Shown: one piece after another, positions 1-9,011 of the stretch
How positions within the stretch are numbered: position 1 is the stretch's first letter
Layout of the letters: the number at the start of each line of letters is the position of its first letter
From: Roseibium aggregatum
Lineage (GTDB): Bacteria; Pseudomonadota; Alphaproteobacteria; Rhizobiales; Stappiaceae
Assembly (NCBI RefSeq): GCF_014692675.1
Contig: NZ_JABFCZ010000010.1
Coordinates: 124,001 to 188,000, forward strand
Length of the DNA: 64,000 nucleotides
Direction of reading: 5' to 3'
Notes under the pieces: model-generated
What the model was told of the DNA's origin: nothing
Databases searched by the model: none
Seen by the model: only the letters and a program-made list of their open reading frames with translations
Translations under genes and position numbers: made by a program

Positions 1-176
1 CAACACGATGCTGATGATCTGAGGCCCACCGCCTCGAGCATGCTCCGGCCCGCCCGGGTCGGCTTTCAAGCATTCCGCGTTCAATGTTTTTTTAGCGTGG
101 CATTCGTGCTCGCGTCCGCTAAGGATGGGTCTTCTCTTCCGTCCTCCCCCCTTCGTTCACCCTTCCATTTCCCGTC
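1..176. other. Leader without a recognisable gene
   Basis: No convincing gene is visible here. A short open frame entering from the left edge ends in TGA at about position 22 and could be the last codons of an upstream gene, but only about six codons are visible. A T-rich stretch near position 88 and a loose TTAGCG...CGCTAA inverted repeat (about 92-122) precede the BenE-like gene. I cannot assign a promoter. Confidence 0.3.
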
Positions 177-1349
177 ATGACGCTCTCGCCTCCGTCGCTG
201 CAATCCGTTTCCGCCGGGCTTCTGGCCTCCATCGTCGGCACCGCCAGTTCCTTTGCGGTGGTCGTCCAGGGTCTGCTCGCGGTCGGTGCTAGTTCCGACC
301 AGGCGGCGAGCGGCCTGATGGCGCTTTCCATTGCCATGGGTCTTTGCGCGATCGTGGCGGCTCTTGCCACGCGCATGCCGATCAGCATCGCCTGGTCGAC
401 CCCGGGCGCTGCCCTGCTTGCCACCGGCGGTGCGGTCGAGGGCGGCTTTCCGGCGGCGGTCGGCGCTTTTCTCCTGTGCGCCGTTCTCATCATTGCGGCC
501 GGCCTGTTCCGGCCGCTGGGACGCGCCGTGGCCGCAATCCCCATGCCGCTTGCCAATGCCATGCTGGCCGGTGTGCTGTTCGGCCTGTGCCTCGCCCCGG
601 CCCGCGCCATCGGCGAATTCCCGGCAGAGGCCCTGACCATCATCGTCGTCTGGGCGCTCGCCTTCCGCTTCCGGCGCCTCTACGCCGTGCCGCTGGCCGT
701 ACTGACGACCGCGATCCTGATCTATACCACCAGCGATCCGGCTCAGTTCGGCGGATTGAGCGTGCTGACCCGCCCGATGCTGGTCATGCCGGAATTTACC
801 CTGGGCGCAGCAATCGGGATCGGCCTGCCGCTGTTCATCGTCACCATGGCATCGCAGAACATCCCCGGAATGGCCGTGCTTTCGGCCAACAACTACTATC
901 CGGACGGCGGCCGGCTGTTCAGCCTGACCGGCGTCTTCTGCCTGCTTGCGGCTCCCTTCGGCGGACATGCGGTCAATCTCGCTGCCATCACGGCTGCCAT
1001 GTGCGCCGGCGAGGATGCCGACCCGGATCCCAAGCGCCGCTACTGGGCGGCGGCGTCCAGCGGCTTTTTCTATATCCTGTTCGGCCTCGTGGCGGCCGCG
1101 GCAACCACGTTCATCGCGGCAGCCCCTCCGGTCCTGATCGAAGCCGTGGCCGGCCTTGCCCTGATCGGGGCGTTCGCCAATTCGCTCATGGCCGCCACAC
1201 GGGATGCGGAAACGCGGGAAGCGGCCGTCCTCACCTTTCTCGTGACCGCTTCGGGCCTGAGCTTTTTCGGTGTCTCCGGCGCATTCTGGGGATTGATCGC
1301 GGGCGGGGCCTTCATGGCGCTGATGCGGTTCAGGCGCAACACGCCGTAA
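177..1349 (+). CDS. BenE family benzoate/H+ symporter-like transporter
   Basis: Predicted inner-membrane secondary transporter of 390 aa, the usual length of the BenE family. Nearly the whole protein is hydrophobic, with about 11-12 membrane segments. Family-like glycine- and proline-rich stretches include ISIAWSTPGAALL near residue 75 and PGMAVLSANNYYP near residue 230. BenE proteins import benzoate with protons, but many distant members have unknown substrates, so the substrate here is not settled. The ATG is accepted because the first membrane segment begins soon after it, although no clear ribosome binding site is visible. It is followed on the same strand by fdhD after 41 bp, with no obvious functional link. 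Confidence 0.85.
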   Translation: MTLSPPSLQSVSAGLLASIVGTASSFAVVVQGLLAVGASSDQAASGLMALSIAMGLCAIVAALATRMPISIAWSTPGAALLATGGAVEGGFPAAVGAFLLCAVLIIAAGLFRPLGRAVAAIPMPLANAMLAGVLFGLCLAPARAIGEFPAEALTIIVVWALAFRFRRLYAVPLAVLTTAILIYTTSDPAQFGGLSVLTRPMLVMPEFTLGAAIGIGLPLFIVTMASQNIPGMAVLSANNYYPDGGRLFSLTGVFCLLAAPFGGHAVNLAAITAAMCAGEDADPDPKRRYWAAASSGFFYILFGLVAAAATTFIAAAPPVLIEAVAGLALIGAFANSLMAATRDAETREAAVLTFLVTASGLSFFGVSGAFWGLIAGGAFMALMRFRRNTP

Positions 1350-1390
1350 TCATCTTGCTCAAGACGGACACTCTGCCTACTCTTTCCAGA

Positions 1391-2287
1391 ATGAGCGACG
1401 AACCCTCTTTAAAAGACAGCTATCTCCTGCGCCCCGATCCGACAGATTCGCGTCTGTCGACGACGGTGAGCGGAATCGATCAGAACGGCCGGCCGGTCGA
1501 CACCCAGGTGGTGACGGAAAAGGCCCTGACGCTTTATCTGAATTCCCAGGAAGTGGTCACCATGATGACCATCGGCGACCATCCGGACTTGCTCGCCGTC
1601 GGCTATCTGAAAAACCAGAACATGCTGCGCGCCGACGACGTCATCACCGGCATCGACTACGACGACGATCTGGAAGTGGTCGTGGTGCGCACGGAGCGGG
1701 AAACGAATTACGAGGAAAAGCTGAAGAAGAAGGTGCGCACCTCCGGCTGCGCCCAGGGCACGGTCTTCGGCGATGTCATGGAGAGTTTCGACGAGATCCG
1801 GCTGACCTCCGACGCCCGCCTGAAAACCTCCTGGCTCTACAAACTCACGAAGACGATCAACACCACGCCGTCGCTCTATCTGGAGGCCGGTGCGATCCAC
1901 GGCTGCGTGCTGTGCCAGGAAGACAAGGCACTGGTCTACATGGAAGATGTCGGACGGCACAATGCGGTCGACAAGATCGCAGGCTGGATGACCCTCAACA
2001 ATGTGCCGGCCCATGACAAGATCTTTTACACCACCGGACGGCTGACCTCGGAAATGGTGATCAAGACCGTCATGATGGGTATTCCGATCCTTGTGTCCCG
2101 TTCCGGCTTCACCGCCTGGGGCGTGGACCTTGCCCGGCGCGCAGGCCTGACCCTGATCGGGCGGGCACGGGGCAAGCGGTTCATCGCCCTTTCCGGAGAG
2201 GACCGGATCGACTTCGATATGGAACCGTCCTCGGCCGAGGACGAACCGGACAAGGTCCGGCGCAAGGGGAGCCTTGCCGCGGAATGA
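1391..2287 (+). CDS. fdhD: Formate dehydrogenase accessory sulfurtransferase FdhD
   Basis: FdhD transfers sulfur from a cysteine desulfurase to the bis-MGD cofactor, which activates formate dehydrogenase in the cytoplasm. The 298-aa protein carries a TSGCAQG cysteine region (around residue 120) and the family signature MEDVGRHNAVDKIAGW (around residue 185). The frame stays open far upstream because of high GC. The ATG at 1391 gives the family's usual length and N-terminus. The stop codon overlaps the ATG of mobA (ATGA), so fdhD, mobA, mobB and moeA form a translationally coupled operon. This context points to a molybdenum formate dehydrogenase elsewhere in the genome, possibly just left of the window. 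Confidence 0.93.
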   Translation: MSDEPSLKDSYLLRPDPTDSRLSTTVSGIDQNGRPVDTQVVTEKALTLYLNSQEVVTMMTIGDHPDLLAVGYLKNQNMLRADDVITGIDYDDDLEVVVVRTERETNYEEKLKKKVRTSGCAQGTVFGDVMESFDEIRLTSDARLKTSWLYKLTKTINTTPSLYLEAGAIHGCVLCQEDKALVYMEDVGRHNAVDKIAGWMTLNNVPAHDKIFYTTGRLTSEMVIKTVMMGIPILVSRSGFTAWGVDLARRAGLTLIGRARGKRFIALSGEDRIDFDMEPSSAEDEPDKVRRKGSLAAE

Positions 2288-2937
2288 TCAAAGCTCACAA
2301 ACGACACCCGGACGAAAACAGCGTTCTTGCCTGCATTCTGGCCGGCGGCCAGTCCCGGCGCATGGGCGGCGGCGACAAGACCCTCATCGATATCGGGGGC
2401 AAATCGATGCTGGCCCATATCATCGACAGGCTGTCCCCCCAGACGGAACGCATCATTCTGAACGCCAATGGCGATCCGTCCCGCTTTGCCGATTTCGGTT
2501 TCCCCGTGGTGGCCGACCCGGTGGGTGATTATGCCGGGCCGCTTGCCGGGATCCTCGCCGGACTGACCTACGCCCGCGATCACGCTCCGCAAGTGCGCTA
2601 CGTGGTATCGGTCGCCGGCGACACGCCGTTCTTTCCAAAGACGCTCGTATCCGGGTTGCTGAGCGCCGTGCCCGCCGCCCGTCCGGTGATTGCGCTGGCA
2701 AGTTCCCATGACCGGCTTCATCCGGTCTTCGGGTTGTGGCCCGTCGCCCTTGCCGAAGACCTGCACAACTGGCTCTCAAGCGGGCAAAGCGGCAAGGTGC
2801 TTGCCTTCGTCGACCGGCACGAGAGCGTCGAGGTCGCCTTCGAGGACGACGAGACGGGCATGGATCCGTTTTTCAACGCCAACCGGCCGGAAGATCTTGA
2901 AACCGCCCGCCGCGCCATGGACCTGATATCGGGATGA
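2284..2937 (+). CDS. mobA: Molybdenum cofactor guanylyltransferase MobA
   Basis: MobA attaches GMP from GTP to molybdopterin to make the guanine dinucleotide cofactor used by DMSO-reductase-family enzymes such as formate dehydrogenase. The 217-aa protein begins its nucleotidyltransferase fold with LAGGQSRRMGGGDK (residues about 19-32), the GTP-binding loop. VAGDTPFFP (about 116) matches the conserved metal-binding aspartate region, and FFNANRPEDL near the C-terminus is also family-typical. Its ATG overlaps the fdhD stop, and its own stop overlaps mobB. The xanthine-dehydrogenase-type enzyme at 29.9 kb would normally need the cytosine form of the cofactor, so this gene more probably serves formate dehydrogenase. 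Confidence 0.93.
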   Translation: MIKAHKRHPDENSVLACILAGGQSRRMGGGDKTLIDIGGKSMLAHIIDRLSPQTERIILNANGDPSRFADFGFPVVADPVGDYAGPLAGILAGLTYARDHAPQVRYVVSVAGDTPFFPKTLVSGLLSAVPAARPVIALASSHDRLHPVFGLWPVALAEDLHNWLSSGQSGKVLAFVDRHESVEVAFEDDETGMDPFFNANRPEDLETARRAMDLISG

Positions 2938-3461
2938 CTGAGCAACCCGTTTTCGGAATCACCGGCTGGAAAAATTCCGGCAAGACCCGGCTTGTGACCC
3001 GGCTGGTCGCCGAATTCACACGGCGCGGCTTCAAGGTCTCGACCGTCAAGCACGCCCACCACAACTTCGACATCGACAAGAAGGAGACCGACAGCTACCG
3101 GCACCGGGAGGCAGGGGCGGTCGAGGTCGCGCTTGTTTCAGGCAACCGCTGGGCGCTGATGCATGAACTCAGGGGCGAAGACGAACCGGGTCTGGACGAT
3201 ATCCTTGCACGGATTGCGCCCTGCGACCTGGTGCTGATCGAAGGCTACAAGCGCGAAGGCCATCCGAAGATCGAGGCCCGGCGGACGGCTTCGACCAACT
3301 CCGAACCGTTGGCACCGAAAGATCCCGCCATTATCGCGATTGCCGCGGATCATCCTGTTGCGGACACCGGACTGCCGGTGTTCGACCTGGACGACATCGG
3401 CGCGATGGCCGACTTCATTGCCGCCACGGTTGAACTCAAGGAGCCGGACAGTGTCGGCTAA
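2934..3461 (+). CDS. mobB: Molybdopterin-guanine dinucleotide biosynthesis protein MobB
   Basis: MobB is a P-loop GTP-binding helper of MobA in molybdenum cofactor maturation. The 175-aa protein opens with GITGWKNSGKT (residues about 8-18), a clear Walker A motif. VKHAHHNFDIDKKETDS near residue 38 and LVLIEGYKREGHPKIE near residue 100 are characteristic of the family. The ATG overlaps the mobA stop by four bases, and the 3' end runs past the GTG start of moeA. Length and architecture are normal. The four-gene order fdhD-mobA-mobB-moeA places it in one Moco/formate dehydrogenase maturation unit. Confidence 0.92.
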   Translation: MTEQPVFGITGWKNSGKTRLVTRLVAEFTRRGFKVSTVKHAHHNFDIDKKETDSYRHREAGAVEVALVSGNRWALMHELRGEDEPGLDDILARIAPCDLVLIEGYKREGHPKIEARRTASTNSEPLAPKDPAIIAIAADHPVADTGLPVFDLDDIGAMADFIAATVELKEPDSVG

Positions 3462-4713
3462 GCCCCTGCTCGACGACTGCTTCCTGCATGACAAGGACCG
3501 GCTGCGCCACACCGAGGCGCTGGCGATTCTCAAGGAGCGGATGCATTGCGTCACCGGGCCGGAAGAGATCCCGCTGGAGCAGGCCTATGGCCGTATCCTT
3601 GCGGAAGAGATCACGGCCCCGCGCGACGTTCCCCAGTCGGACAATTCGGCGGTCGACGGCTATGCGTTCCGGTTCGAGGATCATGAGGAGGCCGGAGGCT
3701 TTTTCCGGCTGGAACAACGGATCGCCGCCGGGCACCCGAGTGAAAAGCCGCTTGGGCCCTGGGGGGCGGCGCGGATCTTTACCGGCGCCATCATGCCGCC
3801 GGGCGCCGATACGGTCGCCATGCAGGAGGACTGCGAAACCCACGACCAGGACGGCCAGTCCTTCGTGATCGTTCCGGCCGGCCTGAAGAAGGGCGCGAAC
3901 CGGCGCAGGGCCGGCGAGGACCTTGCAAAGGGCACGGTGCTGCTGTCACCCGGCCAGCGGCTCCGGCCGCAGGACCTTGCCGCCATCGCCTCGACCGGCC
4001 GGGGCAGCATCAGGGTATACCGGAAGGTCCGGGTCGCGCTCATGTCGACCGGCGATGAGATTCGCCGTCCCGGATCCGAGCTTCAGCCCGGCGAAGTCTA
4101 CGATTCCAATCACTTCCTGCTGCGTGCCCTGTGCCAGAACCTGGACGTGGAGATCGAGGACCTCGGCGTGCTGAAGGATCGCGCGGAAACGATTGCCGCG
4201 ACCATGAAAGCAGCGGCGGAGCGTTCGGACGTTCTGCTGACGACCGGCGGCGCCAGCCGCGGCGAAGAAGATCACGTCCTTTCCAGCCTGGACAAGCTCG
4301 GCAAGCGGCACATGTGGCAACTGGCAATCAAGCCGGGCCGGCCGATGATGTTCGGCCAGATCGGATCTTGCGTCTTTCTGGGCCTGCCCGGCAATCCGGT
4401 GGCCGCCATGGTGTGCTTCCTGCTCTATGCCCGCCCGGTCCTGTCCGTGCTCGGCGGCGGTCCTTTCCTCGAGCCCTGCAGGTTCCAGGTTCCCGCCGAT
4501 TTCGAGGTTCTAAAAAAGAAACCGGACCGGCGGGAATTCTATCGGGGCATTCTGGACAGGGATGCGGACGGGCGGACGGTCGTGCGCAAGTTCGACCGGG
4601 ACGGGTCGGGCCTGATCACGGGCTTGCGCGAAGCGGACGGCCTGATCGAAATCCCCGAAGACGCCACCTCGGTCCCCCGCGGCAGCCTCGTCGACTTCAT
4701 TCCGTTCTTTTAG
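3451..4713 (+). CDS. moeA: Molybdopterin molybdotransferase MoeA
   Basis: MoeA inserts molybdate into adenylylated molybdopterin. The 420-aa protein shows the family landmarks SDNSAVDGYAF (about 65), MSTGDEI (about 195), TTGGASRGEEDH (about 260) and GLPGNPVAAMV (about 310), so all domains are complete. An in-frame extension to an upstream ATG exists. The GTG at 3451 is preferred because AAGGAG at 3438-3443 lies at good spacing and because MSAKPLLDDC fits family N-termini. It overlaps the mobB 3' end by 11 bp. It is the last gene of the Moco operon and faces the GST gene convergently. Confidence 0.92.
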   Translation: MSAKPLLDDCFLHDKDRLRHTEALAILKERMHCVTGPEEIPLEQAYGRILAEEITAPRDVPQSDNSAVDGYAFRFEDHEEAGGFFRLEQRIAAGHPSEKPLGPWGAARIFTGAIMPPGADTVAMQEDCETHDQDGQSFVIVPAGLKKGANRRRAGEDLAKGTVLLSPGQRLRPQDLAAIASTGRGSIRVYRKVRVALMSTGDEIRRPGSELQPGEVYDSNHFLLRALCQNLDVEIEDLGVLKDRAETIAATMKAAAERSDVLLTTGGASRGEEDHVLSSLDKLGKRHMWQLAIKPGRPMMFGQIGSCVFLGLPGNPVAAMVCFLLYARPVLSVLGGGPFLEPCRFQVPADFEVLKKKPDRREFYRGILDRDADGRTVVRKFDRDGSGLITGLREADGLIEIPEDATSVPRGSLVDFIPFF

Positions 4714-4751
4714 GTAGCGATACCTTCAACCGGGCCTGCCGGAAAATCTGC

Positions 4752-5399
4752 TCAGACTTCCTCTTCCTCGACGGTCCACGGCTCCTGCACAGCCGCCTCC
4801 TGCCATTCGATCCAGGCGGGTAACGACATCATTGCGGCACTATAGGTCGCCACCGTGGGATCGTCGGACAGCAAATAGGTGGCGAACCGGCTGACGACCG
4901 GGGCAAACATGGCATCGGCGATCGTAAAACCGCCGAACAGGAAGGGACCGCCGGAGCGATCGAGACATTCCCGCCAGATCGCGACGATCCGGTCGATATC
5001 CGCCTGTACCTTGCCATCTATGCCGATCCGGCCCGGTTCCCGGCGCATGTTCATCGGACAGGCGGACCGCAGCGCGGTAAAGCCCGCATGCATTTCCGCG
5101 GAGATCGCGCGGGCATGCGCGCGCAGGCCGACATCTCCTGGCCAAAGCCCCGCGTCCGGGAAGACATCCGCCGCATATTCCAGGATGGCGAGCGATTCCC
5201 AGACCGTGAGAGAGCCATCCTTGAGCACAGGAACCTTCATGGTCGGCGAGAAGGGCCGGAACGCCGGATTGCCGTTCTTGAAATCAAACGGCACAAGTTC
5301 CTCGGTGAAAGGAATGCCCGCCTGTTTCAGACCGATCCAAGGCCGGAACGACCAGGACGAGTAGTTCTTGTTTCCGATGAACAGCTGAAAATCTGACAA
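4752..5399 (-). CDS. Glutathione S-transferase family protein
   Basis: Cytosolic GST-like protein of about 215 aa. The N-terminal thioredoxin-like domain carries the subgroup signature NKNYSSWSFRPW (residues about 10-21), then a VPVLKDG cis-proline and a VWESLAI glutathione-contacting stretch. An all-helical C-terminal domain follows. A longer frame begins at an ATG at 5453. I chose the TTG at 5399 because AGGAGG-like bases lie just upstream and homologues begin close to this point. The endogenous substrate is unknown, and neighbours give no hint because it is convergent with moeA and divergent from the amino-acid ABC genes. Confidence 0.85.
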   Translation of the reverse strand: MSDFQLFIGNKNYSSWSFRPWIGLKQAGIPFTEELVPFDFKNGNPAFRPFSPTMKVPVLKDGSLTVWESLAILEYAADVFPDAGLWPGDVGLRAHARAISAEMHAGFTALRSACPMNMRREPGRIGIDGKVQADIDRIVAIWRECLDRSGGPFLFGGFTIADAMFAPVVSRFATYLLSDDPTVATYSAAMMSLPAWIEWQEAAVQEPWTVEEEEV

Positions 5400-5665
5400 G
5401 GTCTCTTCCTCCGGATTGCCCACAGACGGCCGGCTCCAAATGGGTATTTTCATCCGCTTTACCAGCTTCTTCGGAAAAATCTGCCCGCCTGGACCGGAGA
5501 AAACAGGAAAACGCTACGGCAAGGCCATGCGTGTCTACAAAATCCTGCCTTCTACCATGGGATTAACGGTTGAATTTTACGAAAAAATGATGGGAATATT
5601 GGAATTCGGCGAGACTGGCATATCCATGCCGTTCCGCTCAACAAGTTATTTAGGGGACCAAAATT

Positions 5666-6442
5666 ATGTACATCAAGCGTTTGGCTGCTGCCGCCGCTAT
5701 CGTTCTGGCCGCAGTCGGCGGCGCACAGGCAAAGGACTGGTCGAAGGTCCGGATCGGCACGGAAGGCGCCTATCCTCCCTTCAACTCCCTGACCGCCGAC
5801 GGCAAGCTGGTGGGCTTCGACATCGATATCGCGAATGCTCTTTGCGAAGAGATGAAGGTCGAGTGCGAATTCGTCACCCAGGACTGGGACGGCATGATCC
5901 CGGCGCTGCAGGCCGGCAAGTTCGACGCGGTCATCGCCTCCATGTCGATCACCGAAGAGCGCAAGCAGAAGGTCGACTTCACCAACAAGTACTACAACAC
6001 CCCGCCGGCAATCGCCGTGCCGAAGGATTCCAAGCTCAAGGGCACGACCGACGCGGACCTGAAGGGCGTGATGCTCGGTGCGCAGTCTTCCACGACGCAC
6101 TCCAACTACGCGGAAGAAAAGCTGCCGTCGGCCGACCTGAAGCTCTACCCGACGCCGGACGAATACAAGCTCGATATCGCCAATGGCCGTATCGATGCGG
6201 TGATCGACGACGTTGTGGTGCTGTCCGACTGGCTCAAGACCGATGACGGCGCCTGCTGCAAGATCCTCGGCACGCTGGTTCCGGATCCGGTCATCAACGG
6301 CGAAGGCGCCGGTATCGCGATCCGCAAGGAAGACGGCGACCTGAAGGAAATGTTCAACAAGGCGATCGCAGCCATCCGTGCGAACGGAAAATATCAGGAA
6401 ATCAACGACAAGTACTTTGATTTCGATGTCTATGGCGGCTAG
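5666..6442 (+). CDS. Polar amino acid ABC transporter, periplasmic substrate-binding protein
   Basis: Periplasmic binding protein of 258 aa with a cleavable signal peptide (MYIKRLAAAAAIVLAAVGGAQA). The mature protein has the solute-binding family 3 fold: GTEGAYPPFNSL, LVGFDIDIANALCEEM and QDWDGMIPALQAGKFDAVIASM are the ligand-pocket segments of the lysine/arginine/ornithine/histidine-binding group. It is followed after a strong hairpin (6469-6499) by two permease genes. The hairpin probably keeps the binding protein in excess over the membrane subunits. The basic amino acid specificity is inferred from family resemblance. Confidence 0.9.
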   Translation: MYIKRLAAAAAIVLAAVGGAQAKDWSKVRIGTEGAYPPFNSLTADGKLVGFDIDIANALCEEMKVECEFVTQDWDGMIPALQAGKFDAVIASMSITEERKQKVDFTNKYYNTPPAIAVPKDSKLKGTTDADLKGVMLGAQSSTTHSNYAEEKLPSADLKLYPTPDEYKLDIANGRIDAVIDDVVVLSDWLKTDDGACCKILGTLVPDPVINGEGAGIAIRKEDGDLKEMFNKAIAAIRANGKYQEINDKYFDFDVYGG

Positions 6443-6468
6443 TCAGGACATGTAGTCCGCAAGACAAG

Positions 6469-6499
6469 AGAGCGCGGCGAGGTGCTTACGCCGCGCTCT
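6469..6499 (+). terminator. Strong intercistronic hairpin between binding protein and permease
   Basis: An 11-bp perfect stem (AGAGCGCGGCG / CGCCGCGCTCT) with a 9-nt loop is followed by TTTCC. It lies 27 bp after the binding-protein stop and 40 bp before the permease start. It is best read as a partial terminator or mRNA-stabilising stem that sets the ratio of binding protein to permease. Confidence 0.75.
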
Positions 6500-6538
6500 T
6501 TCCATAAGGGGGAGTAGCATGAAGGTGGCGCCAAGCGC

Positions 6539-7252
6539 ATGAACGAGGCACTGACGCTCTTGTCCTTCGGGGACGCCGGCTGGGGGGACGAAATCGCCCA
6601 CGGCGTTCTGATAACCGTCTCGCTCGCCATTTGCACTCTTCCGCTCGGACTGGCTCTCGGCTTTGTCCTGGCGCTTGCCAAGAAAAGCGAGGATCCCTCC
6701 CTCCGGCTCGCTGCCAATATCTACACGACGATTTTCCGCGGCCTGCCGGAACTGCTGACCCTCTTTCTCGTCTATTTCGGCGTTCAGATCGCCATCCAGC
6801 AGGTTTTGAAGCTTATCGGGGTCGACGCCTATATCGAGGTCAATTCCTTCGTTGCCGGTATGGTCGCCCTGGCTCTGGTGTTTTCCTCCTACGCATCGGA
6901 AGCGTTTCTCTCCGCCTTCCGCGGCATCCCGCAGGGCCAGTATGAAGGCGGCTATTCTCTCGGCCTGTCGCATGGCAAGACCATGCGTCTTGTCGTCCTG
7001 CCCCAGCTCATCCGGCTTGCCCTGCCGGCCCTCGGCAATCTCTGGCTCATCCTGTTGAAGGACACATCACTGATCTCGGTGGTCGGACTTTCCGACCTGA
7101 TCCGCCAGTCCGGTATCGCCGCCAGGGTCACGAAGGAACCGTTTCTGTTCTTCGGCATTGCCTGCCTGATCTATCTGGTACTCGCCATGATTTCGTCCAT
7201 TGGCCTGTCCCGTATCGAAAACTGGTCGAAACGCGGGGAGACGGAACGGTAA
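6539..7252 (+). CDS. Amino acid ABC transporter permease (HisQ type)
   Basis: Inner-membrane permease subunit of 237 aa with about five membrane segments. The cytoplasmic EAA loop that docks the ATPase is visible as ASEAFLSAFRGIPQGQYEGG through SLGLSHGKTMRLVVLPQLIRLALP. The N-terminal ALTLLSFGDAGWGDEIAHGV start is typical of HisQ/ArtQ-like subunits. Its stop codon overlaps the ATG of the second permease (TAATG), so the two are co-translated and should form a heterodimer. No ATPase gene follows, which is unusual for this class. Confidence 0.9.
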   Translation: MNEALTLLSFGDAGWGDEIAHGVLITVSLAICTLPLGLALGFVLALAKKSEDPSLRLAANIYTTIFRGLPELLTLFLVYFGVQIAIQQVLKLIGVDAYIEVNSFVAGMVALALVFSSYASEAFLSAFRGIPQGQYEGGYSLGLSHGKTMRLVVLPQLIRLALPALGNLWLILLKDTSLISVVGLSDLIRQSGIAARVTKEPFLFFGIACLIYLVLAMISSIGLSRIENWSKRGETER

Positions 7253-8073
7253 TGTCCTCTCCTGCCTCCACCCCTCTTCCGCCGCCTCCGGTCGCTCGCC
7301 CCTGGAGCAAAACACGAGTTCTCGGACACGTGCTGATGGCGCTGTGGATTGTCGCCGGCGCCGCTCTTGTCTACTACCTCAGCCTCAATGTGGTCAGCCC
7401 GTTCTTCCTGAAGTACTGGCCGGAATATGTCCACGGCTTCCTCATTACATTGAAGATCGTCGGGGCGTCGCTCCTGATCGGCGCCGCCCTTTCCTTGCCG
7501 ATTGCGATCGCACGGTCTTCGAAAAGCCGCATCCTGAACGGCGTCTCCTACGCCTATGTCTACTTCTTCCGCGGCACGCCGCTGCTCGCCCAGACGTTCC
7601 TGATCTACTACGGGGCCGGCTCTTTCCGGGACGCCTTGACCGATATCGGACTGTGGTGGTTCTTTCGCGACGCGACCTATTGCGTGATCTTCGCCTTCGC
7701 GCTGAACACATCGGCCTATCAGGCGGAAATCCTGCGCGGATCGATCGAGAATGTGCCGAAGGGACAATGGGAGGGCGCAGAGGCGCTCGGCCTGTCGAAA
7801 CCGGTGATCTTCTTCAAGATCATTCTGCCTCAGGCGCTGATGGTGGCGCTCAGGCCCTACGGCAACGAGATCATCCTGATGATCAAGGGATCGGCCATTG
7901 CCGCCATCGTCACCATTTACGACATCATGGGCGAGACCCGGCGGGCCTATTCGCGCTCCTATGATTTCCAGGCCTATATCTGGGCGGCGGTCCTGTATCT
8001 TTTCCTGGTGGAGACCCTGCGCCGGATATGGGACAAGTTCGAAGCCCGCCTCACACGCCACCTGAAACGCTGA
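7252..8073 (+). CDS. Amino acid ABC transporter permease (HisM type)
   Basis: Second permease subunit, 273 aa. It has a proline-rich cytoplasmic N-terminus (about 20 residues) and then about five membrane segments. The EAA-type loop is SAYQAEILRGSIENVPKGQW followed by EGAEALGLSKPVIFFKIILPQAL. YVYFFRGTPLLAQTFLIYY is the conserved segment of the HisM/ArtM group. It starts within the stop codon of the preceding permease. The next gene is an oppositely oriented LysR regulator only 10 bp away, so the operon ends here without a nucleotide-binding subunit. Confidence 0.9.
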   Translation: MSSPASTPLPPPPVARPWSKTRVLGHVLMALWIVAGAALVYYLSLNVVSPFFLKYWPEYVHGFLITLKIVGASLLIGAALSLPIAIARSSKSRILNGVSYAYVYFFRGTPLLAQTFLIYYGAGSFRDALTDIGLWWFFRDATYCVIFAFALNTSAYQAEILRGSIENVPKGQWEGAEALGLSKPVIFFKIILPQALMVALRPYGNEIILMIKGSAIAAIVTIYDIMGETRRAYSRSYDFQAYIWAAVLYLFLVETLRRIWDKFEARLTRHLKR

Positions 8074-8083
8074 ACGAGATTTC

Positions 8084-8980
8084 TCAGGCGCAGCGGGCCG
8101 CGGCTTCGGCGGCGTGCGCCCTGATCCAGGAAATGAACGTCTTCAGCGGCGGACGCTGAACCCCGGGCCGCGTTACCAGATGATAGCCGGAGGATGTGGG
8201 TTTGATGTCCTCGTACAAGACTTTGAGATTTCCCGCCTCGATATCCGATTCCACGAAGACCTTGGCGGTCGCGGAAATGCCGTCGCCCCGGCGCAGGCCG
8301 TCGAGCACCATGAACCCCGGCAGGTGGGTGATGTTCAGCTTCGATCTCGGGACGATCCCCTGACGCTCGAGCCAGAGCGACAATTCATTGGTGCCCAGTT
8401 CCTGGAGCCACGGGTAGTCCTGGATCTCCGCCGGATCGCACATCGACTTATCGCCGACAAGGCTTGCTGCGCCGACGATCACGTAGTTGGAGGGCAGCAG
8501 CAATTCCGACTCCAGTCCCGGCCAGTTGCCGTTGCCGAACCGGATGGCAAGATCGATGCCGCCGGGTGCGAATTCGACCACATCGCCGGTCGGGTTCAGC
8601 ATTAACTCAATGTCCGGGTGCTGATGCTTGAAATCGGAAATCCGCGGCATCAGCCAACTGACCGCGAAGGACGGGGTCATGGTCACATTGAGCGGACGCG
8701 ACTGGTCCGCCTGAAGCAGGCCGTCCACCGTTTCCTGCAGGATCGCAAATCCTTCGCGAAGCCCGTCCGCCAGTTGCAGGCCTTCAGGCGTCAGCGCCAC
8801 ACCCCGCCCTTCCCGCACGACGAGTTGTGCGCCCAGCCGGTCCTCCAGCGACCGGACCTGCTGGCTGACGGCGGCGTGGGAGACGTTCAGGTCCCTGCCG
8901 GCTGCGGAAAAACTCTTTTTCTCGGCCACCGCCGCAAACGCCCTCAGGCTGCTGAGCGATGGCAGGTTGCGCCATTCCAT
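8084..8980 (-). CDS. LysR family transcriptional regulator, GcvA-like
   Basis: DNA-binding regulator of 298 aa. An N-terminal LysR winged helix-turn-helix (residues about 6-65, LRAFAAVAEKKSFSAAGRDL and VSHAAVSQQVRSLEDRLG) is followed by a two-lobed effector domain (about 90-290). The sequence resembles GcvA-type regulators, for example LPSLSSLRAF and the PGGIDLAIRFGNGNWPGL stretch. It is transcribed away from the small ORF at 9080, and the roughly 100-bp AT-rich intergenic region carries inverted repeats. LysR proteins usually control the divergent gene, so the 50-aa ORF is the first candidate target. The neighbouring ABC genes are a second option. Confidence 0.9.
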   Translation of the reverse strand: MEWRNLPSLSSLRAFAAVAEKKSFSAAGRDLNVSHAAVSQQVRSLEDRLGAQLVVREGRGVALTPEGLQLADGLREGFAILQETVDGLLQADQSRPLNVTMTPSFAVSWLMPRISDFKHQHPDIELMLNPTGDVVEFAPGGIDLAIRFGNGNWPGLESELLLPSNYVIVGAASLVGDKSMCDPAEIQDYPWLQELGTNELSLWLERQGIVPRSKLNITHLPGFMVLDGLRRGDGISATAKVFVESDIEAGNLKVLYEDIKPTSSGYHLVTRPGVQRPPLKTFISWIRAHAAEAAARCA

Positions 8981-9011
8981 ATGTAATCCATACTTACATT
9001 TTAGAATTTTA

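Noticed and set aside
344..1390. Long in-frame extension upstream of fdhD
   Set aside because: The frame is open only because of high GC. It runs antiparallel in phase through the BenE-like gene and encodes arginine/proline-rich nonsense, while FdhD begins at the ATG at 1391.
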